This document shows positions 27,747 to 37,922 of a stretch of 49,604 bases of DNA, piece by piece (within the stretch, counting starts at the first letter, position 1; every line of letters begins with the position of its first letter). The notes under the pieces were generated by a model. The model did no database searches, was not told where the DNA came from, and saw nothing but the letters and a program-made list of their open reading frames with translations. The stretch is from Piscirickettsiaceae bacterium (GTDB lineage Bacteria > Pseudomonadota > Gammaproteobacteria > Nitrosococcales > Methylophagaceae), in NCBI GenBank assembly GCA_024685995.1, contig JAIBDY010000014.1, positions 1 to 49,604 of the forward strand. The letters are read 5' to 3'. Position numbers and translations under genes: made by a program.

Positions 27747-28729
27747 GCTGTTATTCCTACCGTACTTTGATAAGCGAGTAGACTATTATAGGTGACGTAG
27801 ACAAGCAACATTATCAAACCTGCAAGCCGCCCGATTTTGCCATCTTTACCAAAGCGTGCAAAGAGAAACAGCAAGATAAAGAGTAATACCATAGCGACAA
27901 AATCTCGTTGTAAAACGGCATCTTCAGTCTCAGATGGCATAATTAAGCCCGGCATGGCTAAGACAGCCAAAATATTAAAGACATTGGACCCTAGCACGTT
28001 GCCAATAGCAATATCGTGCTCATTTTTTAATGCCGATATCACCGATGCAGCGAGTTCTGGCAGGCTAGTGCCGATGGCAACAATCGTCAAGCCAATAATG
28101 AGCTCGCTGACGCCTAATAGCGTAGCAACGCCAGTTGCACCCCAGACTAAGGCTTTTGAGCCAATCAGTAAACTGGTTAGACCAATGACAAAACTGAAGA
28201 TCGACTGTTGAGTGGTCATGCTGGGTTGTGCGTATTCGCTTTCAAATTCTTGTTCTAAAGGGTCGTCTCTGGTGCTGCGCATCGCGATATAAGCCATACC
28301 AAAAAGCGTCAAGATGAATCCTGCAAATAAGATAATACCGTCGCTAAAGCCTAAATGTTGATCCCACAGTAAGCACAGGGCCAGTGCCATCACCGTCGCC
28401 AACATAGGGAATTCGCGTTTTAGAGTGGCTGAGTTCACGGTCAAGGGAGTGATCAGAATCGTAATGCCTAAGACCATACCAATATTAGCGATATTGGACC
28501 CAATAGCATTACCAATACCTAAGGCGGGCGCACCATCAATAGCCGCTAACGCAGACACTAACATTTCTGGCGCTGAAGTGCCGAAGCCGACAATCGTTAA
28601 GCCGATAACCAGGGGGGAAACGCCGAAGTTTCTGGCGATATTGGCGGCACCATCAACAAAGCGGTCAGCACCCCAAATCAGGACAGCAAAACCAATAATA
28701 ATGGCGATAATATAATAAATCGTTAGCAT
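27743..28729 (-). CDS. yrbG: Calcium/sodium antiporter YrbG
   Basis: A 328-residue inner-membrane exchanger of the CaCA family, with about ten helices and the two inverted alpha repeats. The first carries GFGTSAPEMLVS and GNAIGSNIANIGMVLG; the second carries AIGTSLPELAAS and GNVLGSNVFNILAV. Both hold the conserved ion-binding acidic residues. Calcium transport is assigned by family, and its link to lipopolysaccharide is not understood. It is the first gene of the kds-lpt operon, as in E. coli. Confidence 0.94.
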   Translation of the reverse strand: MLTIYYIIAIIIGFAVLIWGADRFVDGAANIARNFGVSPLVIGLTIVGFGTSAPEMLVSALAAIDGAPALGIGNAIGSNIANIGMVLGITILITPLTVNSATLKREFPMLATVMALALCLLWDQHLGFSDGIILFAGFILTLFGMAYIAMRSTRDDPLEQEFESEYAQPSMTTQQSIFSFVIGLTSLLIGSKALVWGATGVATLLGVSELIIGLTIVAIGTSLPELAASVISALKNEHDIAIGNVLGSNVFNILAVLAMPGLIMPSETEDAVLQRDFVAMVLLFILLFLFARFGKDGKIGRLAGLIMLLVYVTYNSLLAYQSTVGITA

Positions 28730-28750
28730 GAATGTGAACTATGGTTTGAA

Positions 28751-28782
28751 ATAAAAGAGCCGGACGTTAAGCCCGGCTCTTT
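28751..28782 (-). terminator. Intrinsic terminator after mlaA
   Basis: A perfect 10-bp stem (AAAGAGCCGG / CCGGCTCTTT) with a nine-base loop (ACGTTAAGC), followed on the minus strand by TTTTATTT-like sequence. It lies 40 bases after the mlaA stop and separates mlaA from the yrbG operon. Confidence 0.87.
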
Positions 28783-28822
28783 ATATTATAGATTGGTGGG
28801 CGCTGATTGTCCCACTATTCGC

Positions 28823-29545
28823 CTAATCTTCGAAGACGTCAAAGTCTTCTGGGGGATTACCATCATGCACCAAATTTAGGCGACGTTGTAGGTAGGCATC
28901 ACGGACGAAAACGTATTCATCAAAAGCGGCTTCATCGACGACTTTTTCAGCACTGAGTAATCCGGCTCGAGTATCTACAACCTTGGTAATCACAAAGGGG
29001 TTACGTGCAGCAGGGCCTGTAACATAGGTGACAGGATCTGTGTAGTAATCACCCACGAGACCGACGGCGTCACGAGCACCACTGGGTCCTAATAAAGGTA
29101 AGACGATGTAAGGCCCTGTACCGACGCCCCAAGCACCTAAAGTTTGGCCAAAATCTTCATTGTTTTTCTTGTACCCTAAGTCGGAAGCCACGTCCATAAA
29201 GCCGATGACACCGATAGTGCTATTAATGGCGAAACGGCTGGTGTCGTGAAAAGCTTGTATGAACTTGAACTGCAGGACGTCATTGACGACGACTGTGATG
29301 TCATCAAGGTTAGAGAAAAAATTGCTAACGCCTTTATTTAGCGGCGAGGGCATAATGAAATCGTAACTTTGGGCAACAGGTTTTAAAATCGCGCTATCTA
29401 CTTTATCGTTAAAGGAATACATCACACGGTTATACCCTTCTAATGGGTCATTTACATCGCTTTGATGTTGTGTTGTCGCACACCCCGTTAAAACCAGTGT
29501 GGTCGCTGCCAAGCCCATTTTGAAAAATGCGGTGACTCTACTCAC
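28823..29545 (-). CDS. mlaA: MlaA (VacJ) lipoprotein, phospholipid transport
   Basis: An outer-membrane lipoprotein that removes phospholipids from the outer leaflet and passes them to the Mla pathway. It has 240 residues, with lipobox LVLTGC (Cys22) and the family hallmarks NDPLEGYNRVMYSFNDKVD, NFFSNLDDI, RFAINSTIGVIGF.D and GPYIVLPLLGPS. The acidic tail (PPEDFDVFED) is also seen in some relatives. The mlaFEDCB genes, which in E. coli sit next to yrbG, are not here. The terminator downstream makes this a separate unit. Confidence 0.95.
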   Translation of the reverse strand: MSRVTAFFKMGLAATTLVLTGCATTQHQSDVNDPLEGYNRVMYSFNDKVDSAILKPVAQSYDFIMPSPLNKGVSNFFSNLDDITVVVNDVLQFKFIQAFHDTSRFAINSTIGVIGFMDVASDLGYKKNNEDFGQTLGAWGVGTGPYIVLPLLGPSGARDAVGLVGDYYTDPVTYVTGPAARNPFVITKVVDTRAGLLSAEKVVDEAAFDEYVFVRDAYLQRRLNLVHDGNPPEDFDVFED

Positions 29546-29671
29546 GTTTTTCTTATCCCTGTCTTATGTAAATGAAATATCACGGGATAATCGCATGAGG
29601 AGTGCGCTATTATCAAGTCGAAGCGGTAAATAATGCCCGAAAATGGGAAGTGTGTTGCATATTTACCGACT

Positions 29672-30724
29672 TTAAGCAGACCACTTGAGAAACTCAGGAT
29701 CGAGAATGGAGTGCTTTGGGCAGCATGCGCGCCCATGCCTGAGATGACCTGCGAAGACAGTACTGACCTTGGTCCAACTGGTTTGTTGTGCATAATCAAT
29801 GCAAGCAGCAGAATTGAGTTGTAGCGCTTTCCGGATGGCGATTTTGAGATTAGGGTGTAAAGCACCCGTTAGACCTTCCTGAATAATATCTTTTGGGCCG
29901 GTGACCGGATAGGCTGCGACGGGAAGTCCACAAGCCATGGCTTCTAAGATGACCAAGCCAAAGGTATCGGTTTTACTCGGGAAAACAAAAACATCACCAC
30001 TACTGACCCAAGAGGCAAGGTCTGTTCCTGATTTGCTACCAGTAAAAACAGCATTTGGGTAGCGTGATTTTAGCATGTCCAAATCCGGTCCATCGCCAAT
30101 TACTAATTTGGTGCCGGGCATATCAAGGGACAAGAAGGCTTCGATGTTTTTCTCGACTGCAATTCGGCCCATGTACACCATAATGGGTTCAGGATAATCC
30201 AGTTGTTGAGGTTGGTTGGGGGTGAATATCGCGGTATCCACGCCGCGTCCCCAGACTTTGACGTGGCGGAAACCATGGTCGTCGAGTCTTTTTTTCTGCG
30301 ATGCTGTCGGCACCAAAGTCGAGATGGCTTTACTGTGGAACCTGCGGAACCAAGCGTAACTTAAGCTGAGCGGAATTGGCAGTCTTAAACGTAAATACTC
30401 TGGAAATTGTGTGTGATATGAGGTGGTGAAACTGATATTGTTTTTTAAGCACCAGCGCCGCGCGGCTATGCCAAGAGGGCCTTCCGTTGCGATATGAATG
30501 GCATCTGGATCGATGGTTTCGAGATCACGAGTTAACTTCTTAGCTGGGAAGATTGCCAACCTGATTGAGCTGTAGCCTGGGCAAGGTATTGTGCGGTGGC
30601 CGATGTGGGAGAAGATAGTCACCTGGTGACCGAGCTTACGTAGCTCTGCTGTTGTCGCCTTTAGTGTTCTCACGACACCATTGATTTGCGGTTCCCATGC
30701 ATCGGTAATAATCGCTATTTTCAT
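29672..30724 (-). CDS. Glycosyltransferase family 4/1 (mannosyltransferase-like)
   Basis: A 350-residue GT-B glycosyltransferase. The N-domain starts KIAIITDAWEPQINGVVRTL, a stretch typical of the family including GDP-mannose-dependent transferases. It also has SYHTQFPEYL, YMGRIAVEKNIEAFL and the donor-binding DTFGLVILEAMACGLPV with its E-x7-E pattern. The sugar and acceptor are unknown; a glycolipid is likely from the family. The ATG at 30724 has AAGGTGG upstream and starts one base after the stop of the neighbouring phosphoesterase gene, so the two form a pair seen in many proteobacteria. Confidence 0.88.
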   Translation of the reverse strand: MKIAIITDAWEPQINGVVRTLKATTAELRKLGHQVTIFSHIGHRTIPCPGYSSIRLAIFPAKKLTRDLETIDPDAIHIATEGPLGIAARRWCLKNNISFTTSYHTQFPEYLRLRLPIPLSLSYAWFRRFHSKAISTLVPTASQKKRLDDHGFRHVKVWGRGVDTAIFTPNQPQQLDYPEPIMVYMGRIAVEKNIEAFLSLDMPGTKLVIGDGPDLDMLKSRYPNAVFTGSKSGTDLASWVSSGDVFVFPSKTDTFGLVILEAMACGLPVAAYPVTGPKDIIQEGLTGALHPNLKIAIRKALQLNSAACIDYAQQTSWTKVSTVFAGHLRHGRACCPKHSILDPEFLKWSA

Positions 30725-30725
30725 C

Positions 30726-31514
30726 TTATGCCACCTTGAGTTGAGGAATTTTATCGGCTTGTGTCCAGTTGATGATTTCCATTTGACCATCGGGGTGTTC
30801 GACTAGCGCGGTACAGCTCTCTACCCAATCGCCACAGTTGTAGTAATCAATGCCATTGATGTTGCTGATTTCAGCGCGGTGAATATGGCCACACACAACA
30901 CCAGAGACCCCACTGTCTTGTGCTTCTTGTGCAACGGCTTCTTCAAAATTACTAATGTATTGCACCGCATTTTTGACTTTATGTTTTAAAAAAGCAGCTA
31001 AGGACCAATAAGAAAATCCCAGTTTTCGTCGGCAGAAGTTGACCCAACTATTCGCTTTTAATAGATAGTCATAGAGACGACTACCGACTTTGGCTAACAT
31101 GGGAGAACAGGCGACAACGCCGTCAAAACGATCACCATGGAGGATAAGTAATTTTCTATCATCGGCTGTGGTGTGGATGGTCTCATGGCGGATTTCTACG
31201 TTGCCAAAGACAGCGCGATCAAAGTCCCTGAGCACTTCGTCGTGGTTACCGGGGATATAAATGACTTTGGTATTATGTTTCGCTTTACCGAGTATGGTGC
31301 GAATGACATTGTTGTGCGCTTGTGGCCAAAACATGCGTTTTTTCATTTCCCAGACATCGATAATATCGCCAACGAGGTAGAGATAATCACATTCGACATG
31401 GTGAAGAAAATCTAATAAGAAATCAGCACTGCAACCGTGAAAGCCGAGGTGAACATCCGAAATCCAGACTGTACGTACTTTCATCTTGCTTCTTGCTCTA
31501 AGGTTTGTTTGCAT
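30726..31514 (-). CDS. LpxH-like metallophosphoesterase
   Basis: A roughly 262-residue calcineurin-like phosphoesterase. The metal-binding motifs are WISDVHLG (D-x-H), LVGDIIDVWE (GD), IPGNHDEVL (GNHD), ILHGDRFDG and VCGHIHRAE (GHxH). It is related to UDP-2,3-diacylglucosamine diphosphatase LpxH but belongs to the subgroup paired with glycosyltransferases, so the lipid A role is not certain. The ATG at 31514 has AAGGG about six bases upstream; an internal ATG at 31484 and an upstream GTG at 31544 are alternatives. Confidence 0.85.
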   Translation of the reverse strand: MQTNLRARSKMKVRTVWISDVHLGFHGCSADFLLDFLHHVECDYLYLVGDIIDVWEMKKRMFWPQAHNNVIRTILGKAKHNTKVIYIPGNHDEVLRDFDRAVFGNVEIRHETIHTTADDRKLLILHGDRFDGVVACSPMLAKVGSRLYDYLLKANSWVNFCRRKLGFSYWSLAAFLKHKVKNAVQYISNFEEAVAQEAQDSGVSGVVCGHIHRAEISNINGIDYYNCGDWVESCTALVEHPDGQMEIINWTQADKIPQLKVA

Positions 31515-31667
31515 TGTGCACCCTTTGCTTAGTATTGTGAGCACACCTTATAAAAACAATATTGCAAGGATATGAAGAATTTATGTCAGTATTGTGACTG
31601 GTCGCGGGTCATCGAAACGGGCTTGACGTATAATCGTGTAATTTAAAAATCAGTGGTGCTATCTAGT

Positions 31668-33707
31668 ATGAATAATCCTTTGTTAGACAATACAAATTTG
31701 CCGGCATTTTCTAAAATCTTACCCGAGCATGTCGAACCCGCTGTGAACACGGTTTTACAACAAGCGAAGCAAACTGTGGTTGATTTATTGTCAACAATGG
31801 CAACGCCGACATGGCAATCCTTAGTGATACCGATGGAAGAACTCGATGCCAGTATCCACCAAGTTTGGTCGCCGGTGAGCCACTTGAATTCGGTGATGAA
31901 CTCAGATGACTTACGGGTTGCTTACAATGCATGTTTGCCGAAGTTAAGCGAATTTGGCACCGAAATGGGTCAAAATGAGGGCTTATATAAGGCGTATAAA
32001 GCAATAGCCGATAGTGAGCAATATCAGACATTGGATGTGGCCCAGAAAAAAGTGATTGATAATGCCTTACGCGATTTTCGCCTGTCGGGTATTGAATTAT
32101 CACAGTCTGATCGTGACAAGTTTAAAACCATTTCTCAATCATTGACCGAGTTAACCGCTAAGTTTGAAGAAAATGTCATGGATGCAACGCAAGCATGGCA
32201 AAAATTGATTACCGATGAAGCGTTATTGTCGGGTCTACCTGAATCAGCGAAAGCGATGGCGGCTCAAACAGCACAGCGCCAAGATAAAGCCGGTTGGTTA
32301 TTCACGTTGGATTTCCCTTCTTATCTGCCGGTGATGACCTATGCCGATAATCGTGAATTACGCGAAGAAATGTATACGGCTTTTGCTACTCGGGCATCCG
32401 ATCAAGGACCGAATGCAACACAGTGGGATAACACGCCGATTATCGCCGAGATTTTATCTTTGCGCCACCAATTAGCGAATCTGATTGGCTATGCTAATCA
32501 TGCAGAACGTTCGTTGGCGACCAAAATGGCGCAATCTCCCCAGCAAGTTTTAGATTTCTTGAATGATTTGGCAGCACGGTCGAAGCCTATCGCTCAAAAA
32601 GAGTTTGCAGAACTACAGGCGTTTGCCAAAGATAGCGCTGATATGTCATCGCTTGAAGCATGGGATATTACTTATTTCGCTGAAAAATTACGCCAGCAAC
32701 GTTATGCGATCTCGCAGGAAGAAGTGAAATTATATTTTCCTGAAAATAAAGTTGTATCGGGCTTATTTGCTGTGGTGAACCGGCTTTATGGTTTGACGAT
32801 TACAGAACGTCATGATGTCGATGTCTGGCACCCGTCTGTGCGATTTTTTGATATTTTTGATGCCGAGGGTGGGTTGCGAGGTCAATTTTATCTAGATCTT
32901 TACGCGCGGAGCCATAAGCGCGGAGGGGCATGGATGGATGAGTGTTTAGTTCATCGTCAAACGGCCGTGGGCTTGCAAACACCGGTGGCATATTTGACTT
33001 GTAATTTCTCAGAACCATTGGGGGATAAACCTGCCTTGTTTACCCATGATGAAGTGACTACGTTATTCCATGAGTTTGGTCATGGTTTACACCATATGCT
33101 GACTAAAATTCATTATGCTGGTGTGTCGGGTATTAATGGCGTGCCATGGGATGCGGTGGAGTTACCGAGCCAGTTTATGGAAAATTGGTGCTGGGAGCGT
33201 GAAGCACTTGATTTAATTTCGGGTCACTATGAAACTGGCGAAGCGTTGCCGGAAGCATTGTTCAATAAAATGATAGCGGCGCGTAATTTTCAATCGGCGA
33301 TGATGATGATTCGTCAATTGGAGTTTTCATTGTTTGATTTCCGCCTACACTTAGAATACGACCCTGAACAAACAGCACAAGCTGAGAAGGTATTGGCGCA
33401 AGTACGTGAGCAAGTCTCTGTGGTCAGCCCCCCGGCATTTAATCGCTTTGCCCATAGTTTTTCGCATATATTTGCGGGTGGCTATGCGGCAGGTTATTAC
33501 AGTTACAAATGGGCTGAAGTGTTATCTGCTGATGCCTTTTCTAAATTTGAAGAAAACGGCATTTTTGATCGTCAAACGGGGATTGAGTTTCTAGAAGCGA
33601 TTTTAGAGCAGGGCGGTTCGCGTGAACCGATGGATTTATTTATCGAATTCCGCGGTCGCGTGCCGGCGATAGATGCACTGTTACGCCATAGTGGCATTGC
33701 TGCCTAG
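31668..33707 (+). CDS. prlC: Oligopeptidase A
   Basis: A cytoplasmic M3-family zinc metallopeptidase that degrades short peptides, including cleaved signal peptides. It has 679 residues, as in E. coli PrlC. The N-terminus NNPLLDNTNLPAFSKI.PEH is typical, the active site HEFGH lies at residues 468-472, and GYAAGYYSYKWAEVLSAD near the C-terminus is conserved. The ATG at 31668 is preferred over an in-frame start 15 bases earlier because it gives the family N-terminus. ubiD follows 16 bases downstream. Confidence 0.96.
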   Translation: MNNPLLDNTNLPAFSKILPEHVEPAVNTVLQQAKQTVVDLLSTMATPTWQSLVIPMEELDASIHQVWSPVSHLNSVMNSDDLRVAYNACLPKLSEFGTEMGQNEGLYKAYKAIADSEQYQTLDVAQKKVIDNALRDFRLSGIELSQSDRDKFKTISQSLTELTAKFEENVMDATQAWQKLITDEALLSGLPESAKAMAAQTAQRQDKAGWLFTLDFPSYLPVMTYADNRELREEMYTAFATRASDQGPNATQWDNTPIIAEILSLRHQLANLIGYANHAERSLATKMAQSPQQVLDFLNDLAARSKPIAQKEFAELQAFAKDSADMSSLEAWDITYFAEKLRQQRYAISQEEVKLYFPENKVVSGLFAVVNRLYGLTITERHDVDVWHPSVRFFDIFDAEGGLRGQFYLDLYARSHKRGGAWMDECLVHRQTAVGLQTPVAYLTCNFSEPLGDKPALFTHDEVTTLFHEFGHGLHHMLTKIHYAGVSGINGVPWDAVELPSQFMENWCWEREALDLISGHYETGEALPEALFNKMIAARNFQSAMMMIRQLEFSLFDFRLHLEYDPEQTAQAEKVLAQVREQVSVVSPPAFNRFAHSFSHIFAGGYAAGYYSYKWAEVLSADAFSKFEENGIFDRQTGIEFLEAILEQGGSREPMDLFIEFRGRVPAIDALLRHSGIAA

Positions 33708-33723
33708 TAGTTGAGCATACTTT

Positions 33724-35190
33724 ATGAAATATAGTGACCTCCGTGATTTTATTGCCAATTTAGAACAAAGAGGGGAATTGAAACGCATCCGTGTTGAAGT
33801 TGACCCGGTGTTAGAAATGACCGAAATCTGCGATCGGGTATTGCGAGCGGGTGGGCCGGCATTATTATTTGAAAACCCGAAAGGGAGTTCTATCCCTGTA
33901 TTAGCCAACCTGTTCGGTACGCCTAAACGTGTGGCGTTAGGGATGGGGGAAGAGTCGGTCGATGCCTTAAGAGAAGTGGGACGCTTACTGGCCTTTTTAA
34001 AAGAACCCGAACCCCCTTCGGGGATGAAAGATGCTTGGCAGAAGATGCCGATCTTTAAACAAGTACTCAATATGGCGCCAAAAGTGATCAAGTCGGCTGC
34101 TTGTCAAGCGCAAGTGATTGAGAAAGCGGATATTGACCTAAGTCAATACCCGATACAACTCTGTTGGCCTGAAGATGCCGCACCTTTGATTACGTGGGGA
34201 CTGGTGGTGACGAAGGGGCCGCATAAGTCTCGACAAAATATGGGGATTTATCGTCAACAAGTGATTGGTAAAAACCGGGTTATTATGCGTTGGTTATCCC
34301 ATCGTGGTGGTGCATTAGACTTTAAAGAGTGGCAGCAAACGCACCCGGGTGAGCCGTTTCCTGTCAGTGTGGTATTGGGATGTGATCCGGCGACTATTTT
34401 AGCTGCCGTGACGCCGATTCCAGATAGTTTGTCTGAATATGCCTTTGCGGGTTTATTGCGCGGTTCTAAAACCGAATTGGTCAAATGCGTCAGTAATGAC
34501 TTGCAAGTGCCGGCAAGTGCGGAGATTATCTTAGAAGGCTTCATCTATCCAGATGATATGGCGGATGAAGGACCTTACGGTGATCACACGGGTTATTACA
34601 ATGAAGTCGACAGTTTCCCAGTATTCACTATAGAACGTATTACACAACGCCAAGATCCAATTTATCACAGCACCTATACCGGACGACCACCAGATGAACC
34701 CGCTGTTTTGGGGGTGGCTTTGAATGAAGTTTTTGTGCCGATATTACAAAAACAATTTCCGGAGATCAGTGATTTTTATTTGCCACCAGAAGGCTGCTCT
34801 TATCGGATGGCGATTGTGAGTATGAAAAAGCAATACCCAGGCCACGCTAAACGCGTCATGATGGGGGTTTGGTCATTTTTGCGCCAGTTTATGTACACTA
34901 AATTTGTCATCGTGGTGGACGATGATGTCGATGTACGTGATTGGCAAGATGTCATTTGGGCCATTACGACTCGAATGGATCCTATTAGGGACACCACGCT
35001 GGTGGATAATACGCCGATTGACTATCTTGATTTTGCTTCTCCGGTATCAGGCTTAGGCTCAAAAATGGGCTTAGACGCCACCAATAAGCAACCAGGAGAA
35101 ACTTCCAGAGAATGGGGCCGCCCGATCGAACGTGACCCGAGCGTTGTTGAGCGAATTGATGCAATTTGGGACTTACTTGACATAGCGTAG
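33724..35190 (+). CDS. ubiD: 4-hydroxy-3-polyprenylbenzoate decarboxylase
   Basis: Decarboxylates the prenylated ring during ubiquinone synthesis, using prenylated FMN supplied by UbiX (not in the window). The 488-residue protein starts [20 protein letters not shown] and has the prFMN site region [39 protein letters not shown] contains the catalytic acidic residues, and the C-terminal [10 protein letters not shown] is typical. It is transcribed after prlC with a 16-base gap. Confidence 0.97.
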   Translation: MKYSDLRDFIANLEQRGELKRIRVEVDPVLEMTEICDRVLRAGGPALLFENPKGSSIPVLANLFGTPKRVALGMGEESVDALREVGRLLAFLKEPEPPSGMKDAWQKMPIFKQVLNMAPKVIKSAACQAQVIEKADIDLSQYPIQLCWPEDAAPLITWGLVVTKGPHKSRQNMGIYRQQVIGKNRVIMRWLSHRGGALDFKEWQQTHPGEPFPVSVVLGCDPATILAAVTPIPDSLSEYAFAGLLRGSKTELVKCVSNDLQVPASAEIILEGFIYPDDMADEGPYGDHTGYYNEVDSFPVFTIERITQRQDPIYHSTYTGRPPDEPAVLGVALNEVFVPILQKQFPEISDFYLPPEGCSYRMAIVSMKKQYPGHAKRVMMGVWSFLRQFMYTKFVIVVDDDVDVRDWQDVIWAITTRMDPIRDTTLVDNTPIDYLDFASPVSGLGSKMGLDATNKQPGETSREWGRPIERDPSVVERIDAIWDLLDIA

Positions 35191-35271
35191 AAATAATTTG
35201 TTTTACAATAGCTTAAAATGATGAAGGATCATTGATGCGTAAAGGTGAATAGCTGAGTTAAGGGATATGCC

Positions 35272-36411
35272 TTGGAAAGGTTGACGGTTTCACAAAGAGT
35301 TTATTTAACGCGGGTTAAGCTATTTTTTGGCCATGCTGGCGGAAATGTTGCTGCTATTCTCTTTGGTGCGGTACTGATCTTGCTCGTACTCAATGCTGCC
35401 CAAGTGGCAGTATACAAAATGGCTATCTGGTTTACGGTGATGATGATATTTTTTGCCGGCCTGTTGTACTTAGAGTCTCAGTTTAAACGCATCACATTAA
35501 CGATTGATAATGCAAAACACTGGCTGTTATTGCGAGCCTCTTTAGGGTTATTACTCAGTGCGATGTATGGCCTCGCGCCTTTTTTAATGCCCGAGACGGT
35601 GGCGCTTAAAGATGAAATGTTGATGTTTATTATTTTATCTTCTTTGATGACCATTGCCTGTACAAGCTACTCGATTATGCCGATGTATTATGTTGCCATG
35701 AATGCCGTGACGATGGTGCCGTTAACTTTTTATTTTTCAAGTTCGCCTACCATGATGCACCAAGTCATGATGATAACCGCGATAATTTGGCAGCTTGTGG
35801 TGTTAAAAAATGCGTGGGCAGTGTCGAAAACGACCATTGGAGCGGCGTATCTGACCGAAGAATTACAAGATGAAATGGCGCAACATTTGGAGACTAAGAA
35901 TCAGCTGGAAAAAATGGCGGGACAAGATAGCCTGACGGAGTTACCTAATCGACGCTCTCTCATAGAGCGCTTGACAATGATGGTCGCAGAAGCGAAGCGT
36001 TATCATAACGATATTGTAGTGATGTTTATTGATATCGATGATTTTAAACATATCAATGATAATTACGGCCATGCAGCGGGGGATTTATTATTGCAAGAGA
36101 TTGCGAGTCGTTTAAGAGGCTTAATCAGAGCGTCAGATATGGTTGCGCGCTTTGGTGGCGATGAGTTTGTTTTTGCCTCAGCCAATACCTTGCCGGATGG
36201 GCTTGTCGAACGCATTTTACAGGCGATGGCCGAGCCGTTCGTATTGCCCACTGGCGATGCTATCTCAACATATGGATCGATTGGTATCGCACGATACCCC
36301 GAGAATGGGGATAGCCCAAGTAGCCTGATTATGGCTGCGGATGAAGCAATGTATCAAGTCAAGACAACCGGCAAAAGTGGTTTTGCTTTTAGTAATAAAC
36401 AAGCAGCCTAA
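35272..36411 (+). CDS. Membrane-bound GGDEF diguanylate cyclase
   Basis: A 379-residue protein with about six N-terminal membrane helices (about residues 20-185), resembling MASE-type sensor regions. A short coiled-coil linker (TEELQDEMAQHLETKNQLEK) leads to a GGDEF domain at about 210-375. DSLTELPNRRSLIERL opens the catalytic domain, FGGDEF is the active site, and RASD supplies an RxxD inhibitory site five residues earlier. It should make c-di-GMP in response to an unknown membrane signal. The TTG start at 35272 is supported by AAGGG about seven bases upstream; a nearby ATG is in another frame. Confidence 0.9.
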   Translation: MERLTVSQRVYLTRVKLFFGHAGGNVAAILFGAVLILLVLNAAQVAVYKMAIWFTVMMIFFAGLLYLESQFKRITLTIDNAKHWLLLRASLGLLLSAMYGLAPFLMPETVALKDEMLMFIILSSLMTIACTSYSIMPMYYVAMNAVTMVPLTFYFSSSPTMMHQVMMITAIIWQLVVLKNAWAVSKTTIGAAYLTEELQDEMAQHLETKNQLEKMAGQDSLTELPNRRSLIERLTMMVAEAKRYHNDIVVMFIDIDDFKHINDNYGHAAGDLLLQEIASRLRGLIRASDMVARFGGDEFVFASANTLPDGLVERILQAMAEPFVLPTGDAISTYGSIGIARYPENGDSPSSLIMAADEAMYQVKTTGKSGFAFSNKQAA

Positions 36412-36451
36412 AGTTAATTTGATTAAAGCTAGCTGAAATGGAGGCAGGACA

Positions 36452-36835
36452 ATGAGATTATTACATACGATGTTACGTGTGGGCGATTTAGCTAAGTCAT
36501 TGGCGTTCTATACCGACGTGTTGGGGATGACATTACTCCGTCAAGAAGATTTTCCCGATGGTAAGTTTAGTTTGGCTTTTGTCGGTTATGGCGATGAAGA
36601 GAATAACACGGTGTTGGAGCTCACTCATAATTGGGATACAGATAAATATGATCTCGGGGATGGCTATGGGCATATTGCGCTTGCTGTCGATAATGCGGCA
36701 ATGGCTTGTGAAAAAATCAGGCAGCGCGGTGGTAAAGTTGTTCGTGAAGCCGGGCCAATGATGCATGGCACGGTCGTGATCGCGTTTGTAGAAGATCCTG
36801 ACGGCTACAAAATCGAGTTAATTGAGCGTGATTAA
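36452..36835 (+). CDS. gloA: Lactoylglutathione lyase (glyoxalase I)
   Basis: Converts the hemithioacetal of methylglyoxal and glutathione to S-lactoylglutathione. The 127 residues form the paired beta-alpha-beta modules of the family. They begin [24 protein letters not shown], with the metal ligand His near the start, a Glu in [10 protein letters not shown], a His in [10 protein letters not shown] and a Glu in KIELIE. It has a strong ribosome-binding site (GGAGG). Its 3' end overlaps the convergent DUF2238 gene by 18 bases. Confidence 0.96.
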   Translation: MRLLHTMLRVGDLAKSLAFYTDVLGMTLLRQEDFPDGKFSLAFVGYGDEENNTVLELTHNWDTDKYDLGDGYGHIALAVDNAAMACEKIRQRGGKVVREAGPMMHGTVVIAFVEDPDGYKIELIERD

Positions 36836-37444
36836 CTCAGTTGGCGCTTTCATTATTTTGTGTAGTTGTTGATCGTGACGTTTGCCTAATAACAGCAAGC
36901 TCAATATGGCACCAACTAAGGCATAAGCCATGTCAGATTGGGTGTCCCAAATATACCCTTGAGTGCCTAAAAAGGCGTGTGCGCCCTGACCACTGATGAT
37001 GGCGACACCCCATTCAATTAATTCATAGAATGCACTGAAAGCGAGGCAGAAACAGACAATGAAAAATGCTCGCCACACCACATCATTGATGACTTGCTTT
37101 CTGATAAGAACCTCACGTGTGATCAAGGCCGGCACAAAACCTTGTGCGAAGTGGCCGAGTTTATCGTAATTATTGCGGCTCGACCCCATAAGTTCTTGTA
37201 GATCATTAAATAATGGAACGTGGGCGTAAGTGTAATGGCCACCGACCATTAAAATGACGCAATGGATTAAAATTAGGCTATAGACAATAGGGGTTAAGGG
37301 AAAGCTTTTATAGGTCGCGATAATAACAATCAGGCCAATAACTGCCGGGGCAACTTCTAACAACCATGTGAGACGATCAAGAGGATCAATTGCAGACCAA
37401 ATAAAGACACTGAAAAATGTAGTGAACCAAAAGAGTCTTTTCAT
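36818..37444 (-). CDS. DUF2238 (YjdF-like) inner-membrane protein
   Basis: A 208-residue membrane protein with about six helices. The conserved loop [21 protein letters not shown] and the later segment [11 protein letters not shown]...[16 protein letters not shown], with His, Glu and Asp in membrane-facing positions, match the DUF2238/YjdF family. No biochemical role is established. It is convergent with gloA and stands upstream of moaE on the same strand order, separated by 37 bases. Confidence 0.88.
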   Translation of the reverse strand: MKRLFWFTTFFSVFIWSAIDPLDRLTWLLEVAPAVIGLIVIIATYKSFPLTPIVYSLILIHCVILMVGGHYTYAHVPLFNDLQELMGSSRNNYDKLGHFAQGFVPALITREVLIRKQVINDVVWRAFFIVCFCLAFSAFYELIEWGVAIISGQGAHAFLGTQGYIWDTQSDMAYALVGAILSLLLLGKRHDQQLHKIMKAPTELITLN

Positions 37445-37481
37445 GTGTCGTCGAGATGCTTAGCAAGCGATGATGTCTTCG

Positions 37482-37919
37482 CTACAAGCCATCAGTATTT
37501 TTTTCAACCCAACGCTCGCCGTCTGTTCGGCTTTCTTTTTTCCAGAAAGGTGCACGATGTTTGAGTTCTTCTATTAACCAGCTACAGGCGTCTAGACTTG
37601 CTCTGCGATGGGCTGACCAACAAGCAATCAACATAATCGGTTCGGTGGGCTTAATCTCGCCGACGCGATGCATAATAAGGACGTCTAATAAGTCCCATTG
37701 TGTTTTAGCCTCATCAATCAATTTATCAAGATAATGTTGCGTCATGGCGGGATAATGTTCCAGCGTCATAGCGGTGACATCGGCATTGTCATTAAAGTCA
37801 CGCATCGTGCCGATAAAGGTGGCTGTTGCGCCGAATTGTTGGGCAAAGGTGGCACTTTGTTGGTGATCAGAAATCGCTAACCAAGGATTAAAAGGCTGTT
37901 CTAAAATGTAGCTAGCCAT
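37482..37919 (-). CDS. moaE: Molybdopterin synthase catalytic subunit
   Basis: The large subunit of molybdopterin synthase. It adds the dithiolene sulfurs to precursor Z (cPMP), with sulfur delivered by MoaD. The 145-residue protein shows the family core TFIGTMRDFN, LEHYPAMTQHYL, IMHRVGEIKPTEP and the catalytic lysine region APFWKKE. It starts three bases after the moaD stop, so the two subunits are co-translated. Confidence 0.96.
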   Translation of the reverse strand: MASYILEQPFNPWLAISDHQQSATFAQQFGATATFIGTMRDFNDNADVTAMTLEHYPAMTQHYLDKLIDEAKTQWDLLDVLIMHRVGEIKPTEPIMLIACWSAHRRASLDACSWLIEELKHRAPFWKKESRTDGERWVEKNTDGL

Positions 37920-37922
37920 GGT

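Noticed and set aside
29542-29865. A 107-codon minus-strand frame between mlaA and the glycosyltransferase gene
   Set aside because: It overlaps the 3' end of the glycosyltransferase in another frame and has no recognisable domain; it looks like a shadow of that gene plus intergenic sequence.
31629-31634. TATAAT before prlC
   Set aside because: A TTGACG directly abuts it with no spacer and no other -35 is in range, so I do not call a promoter.
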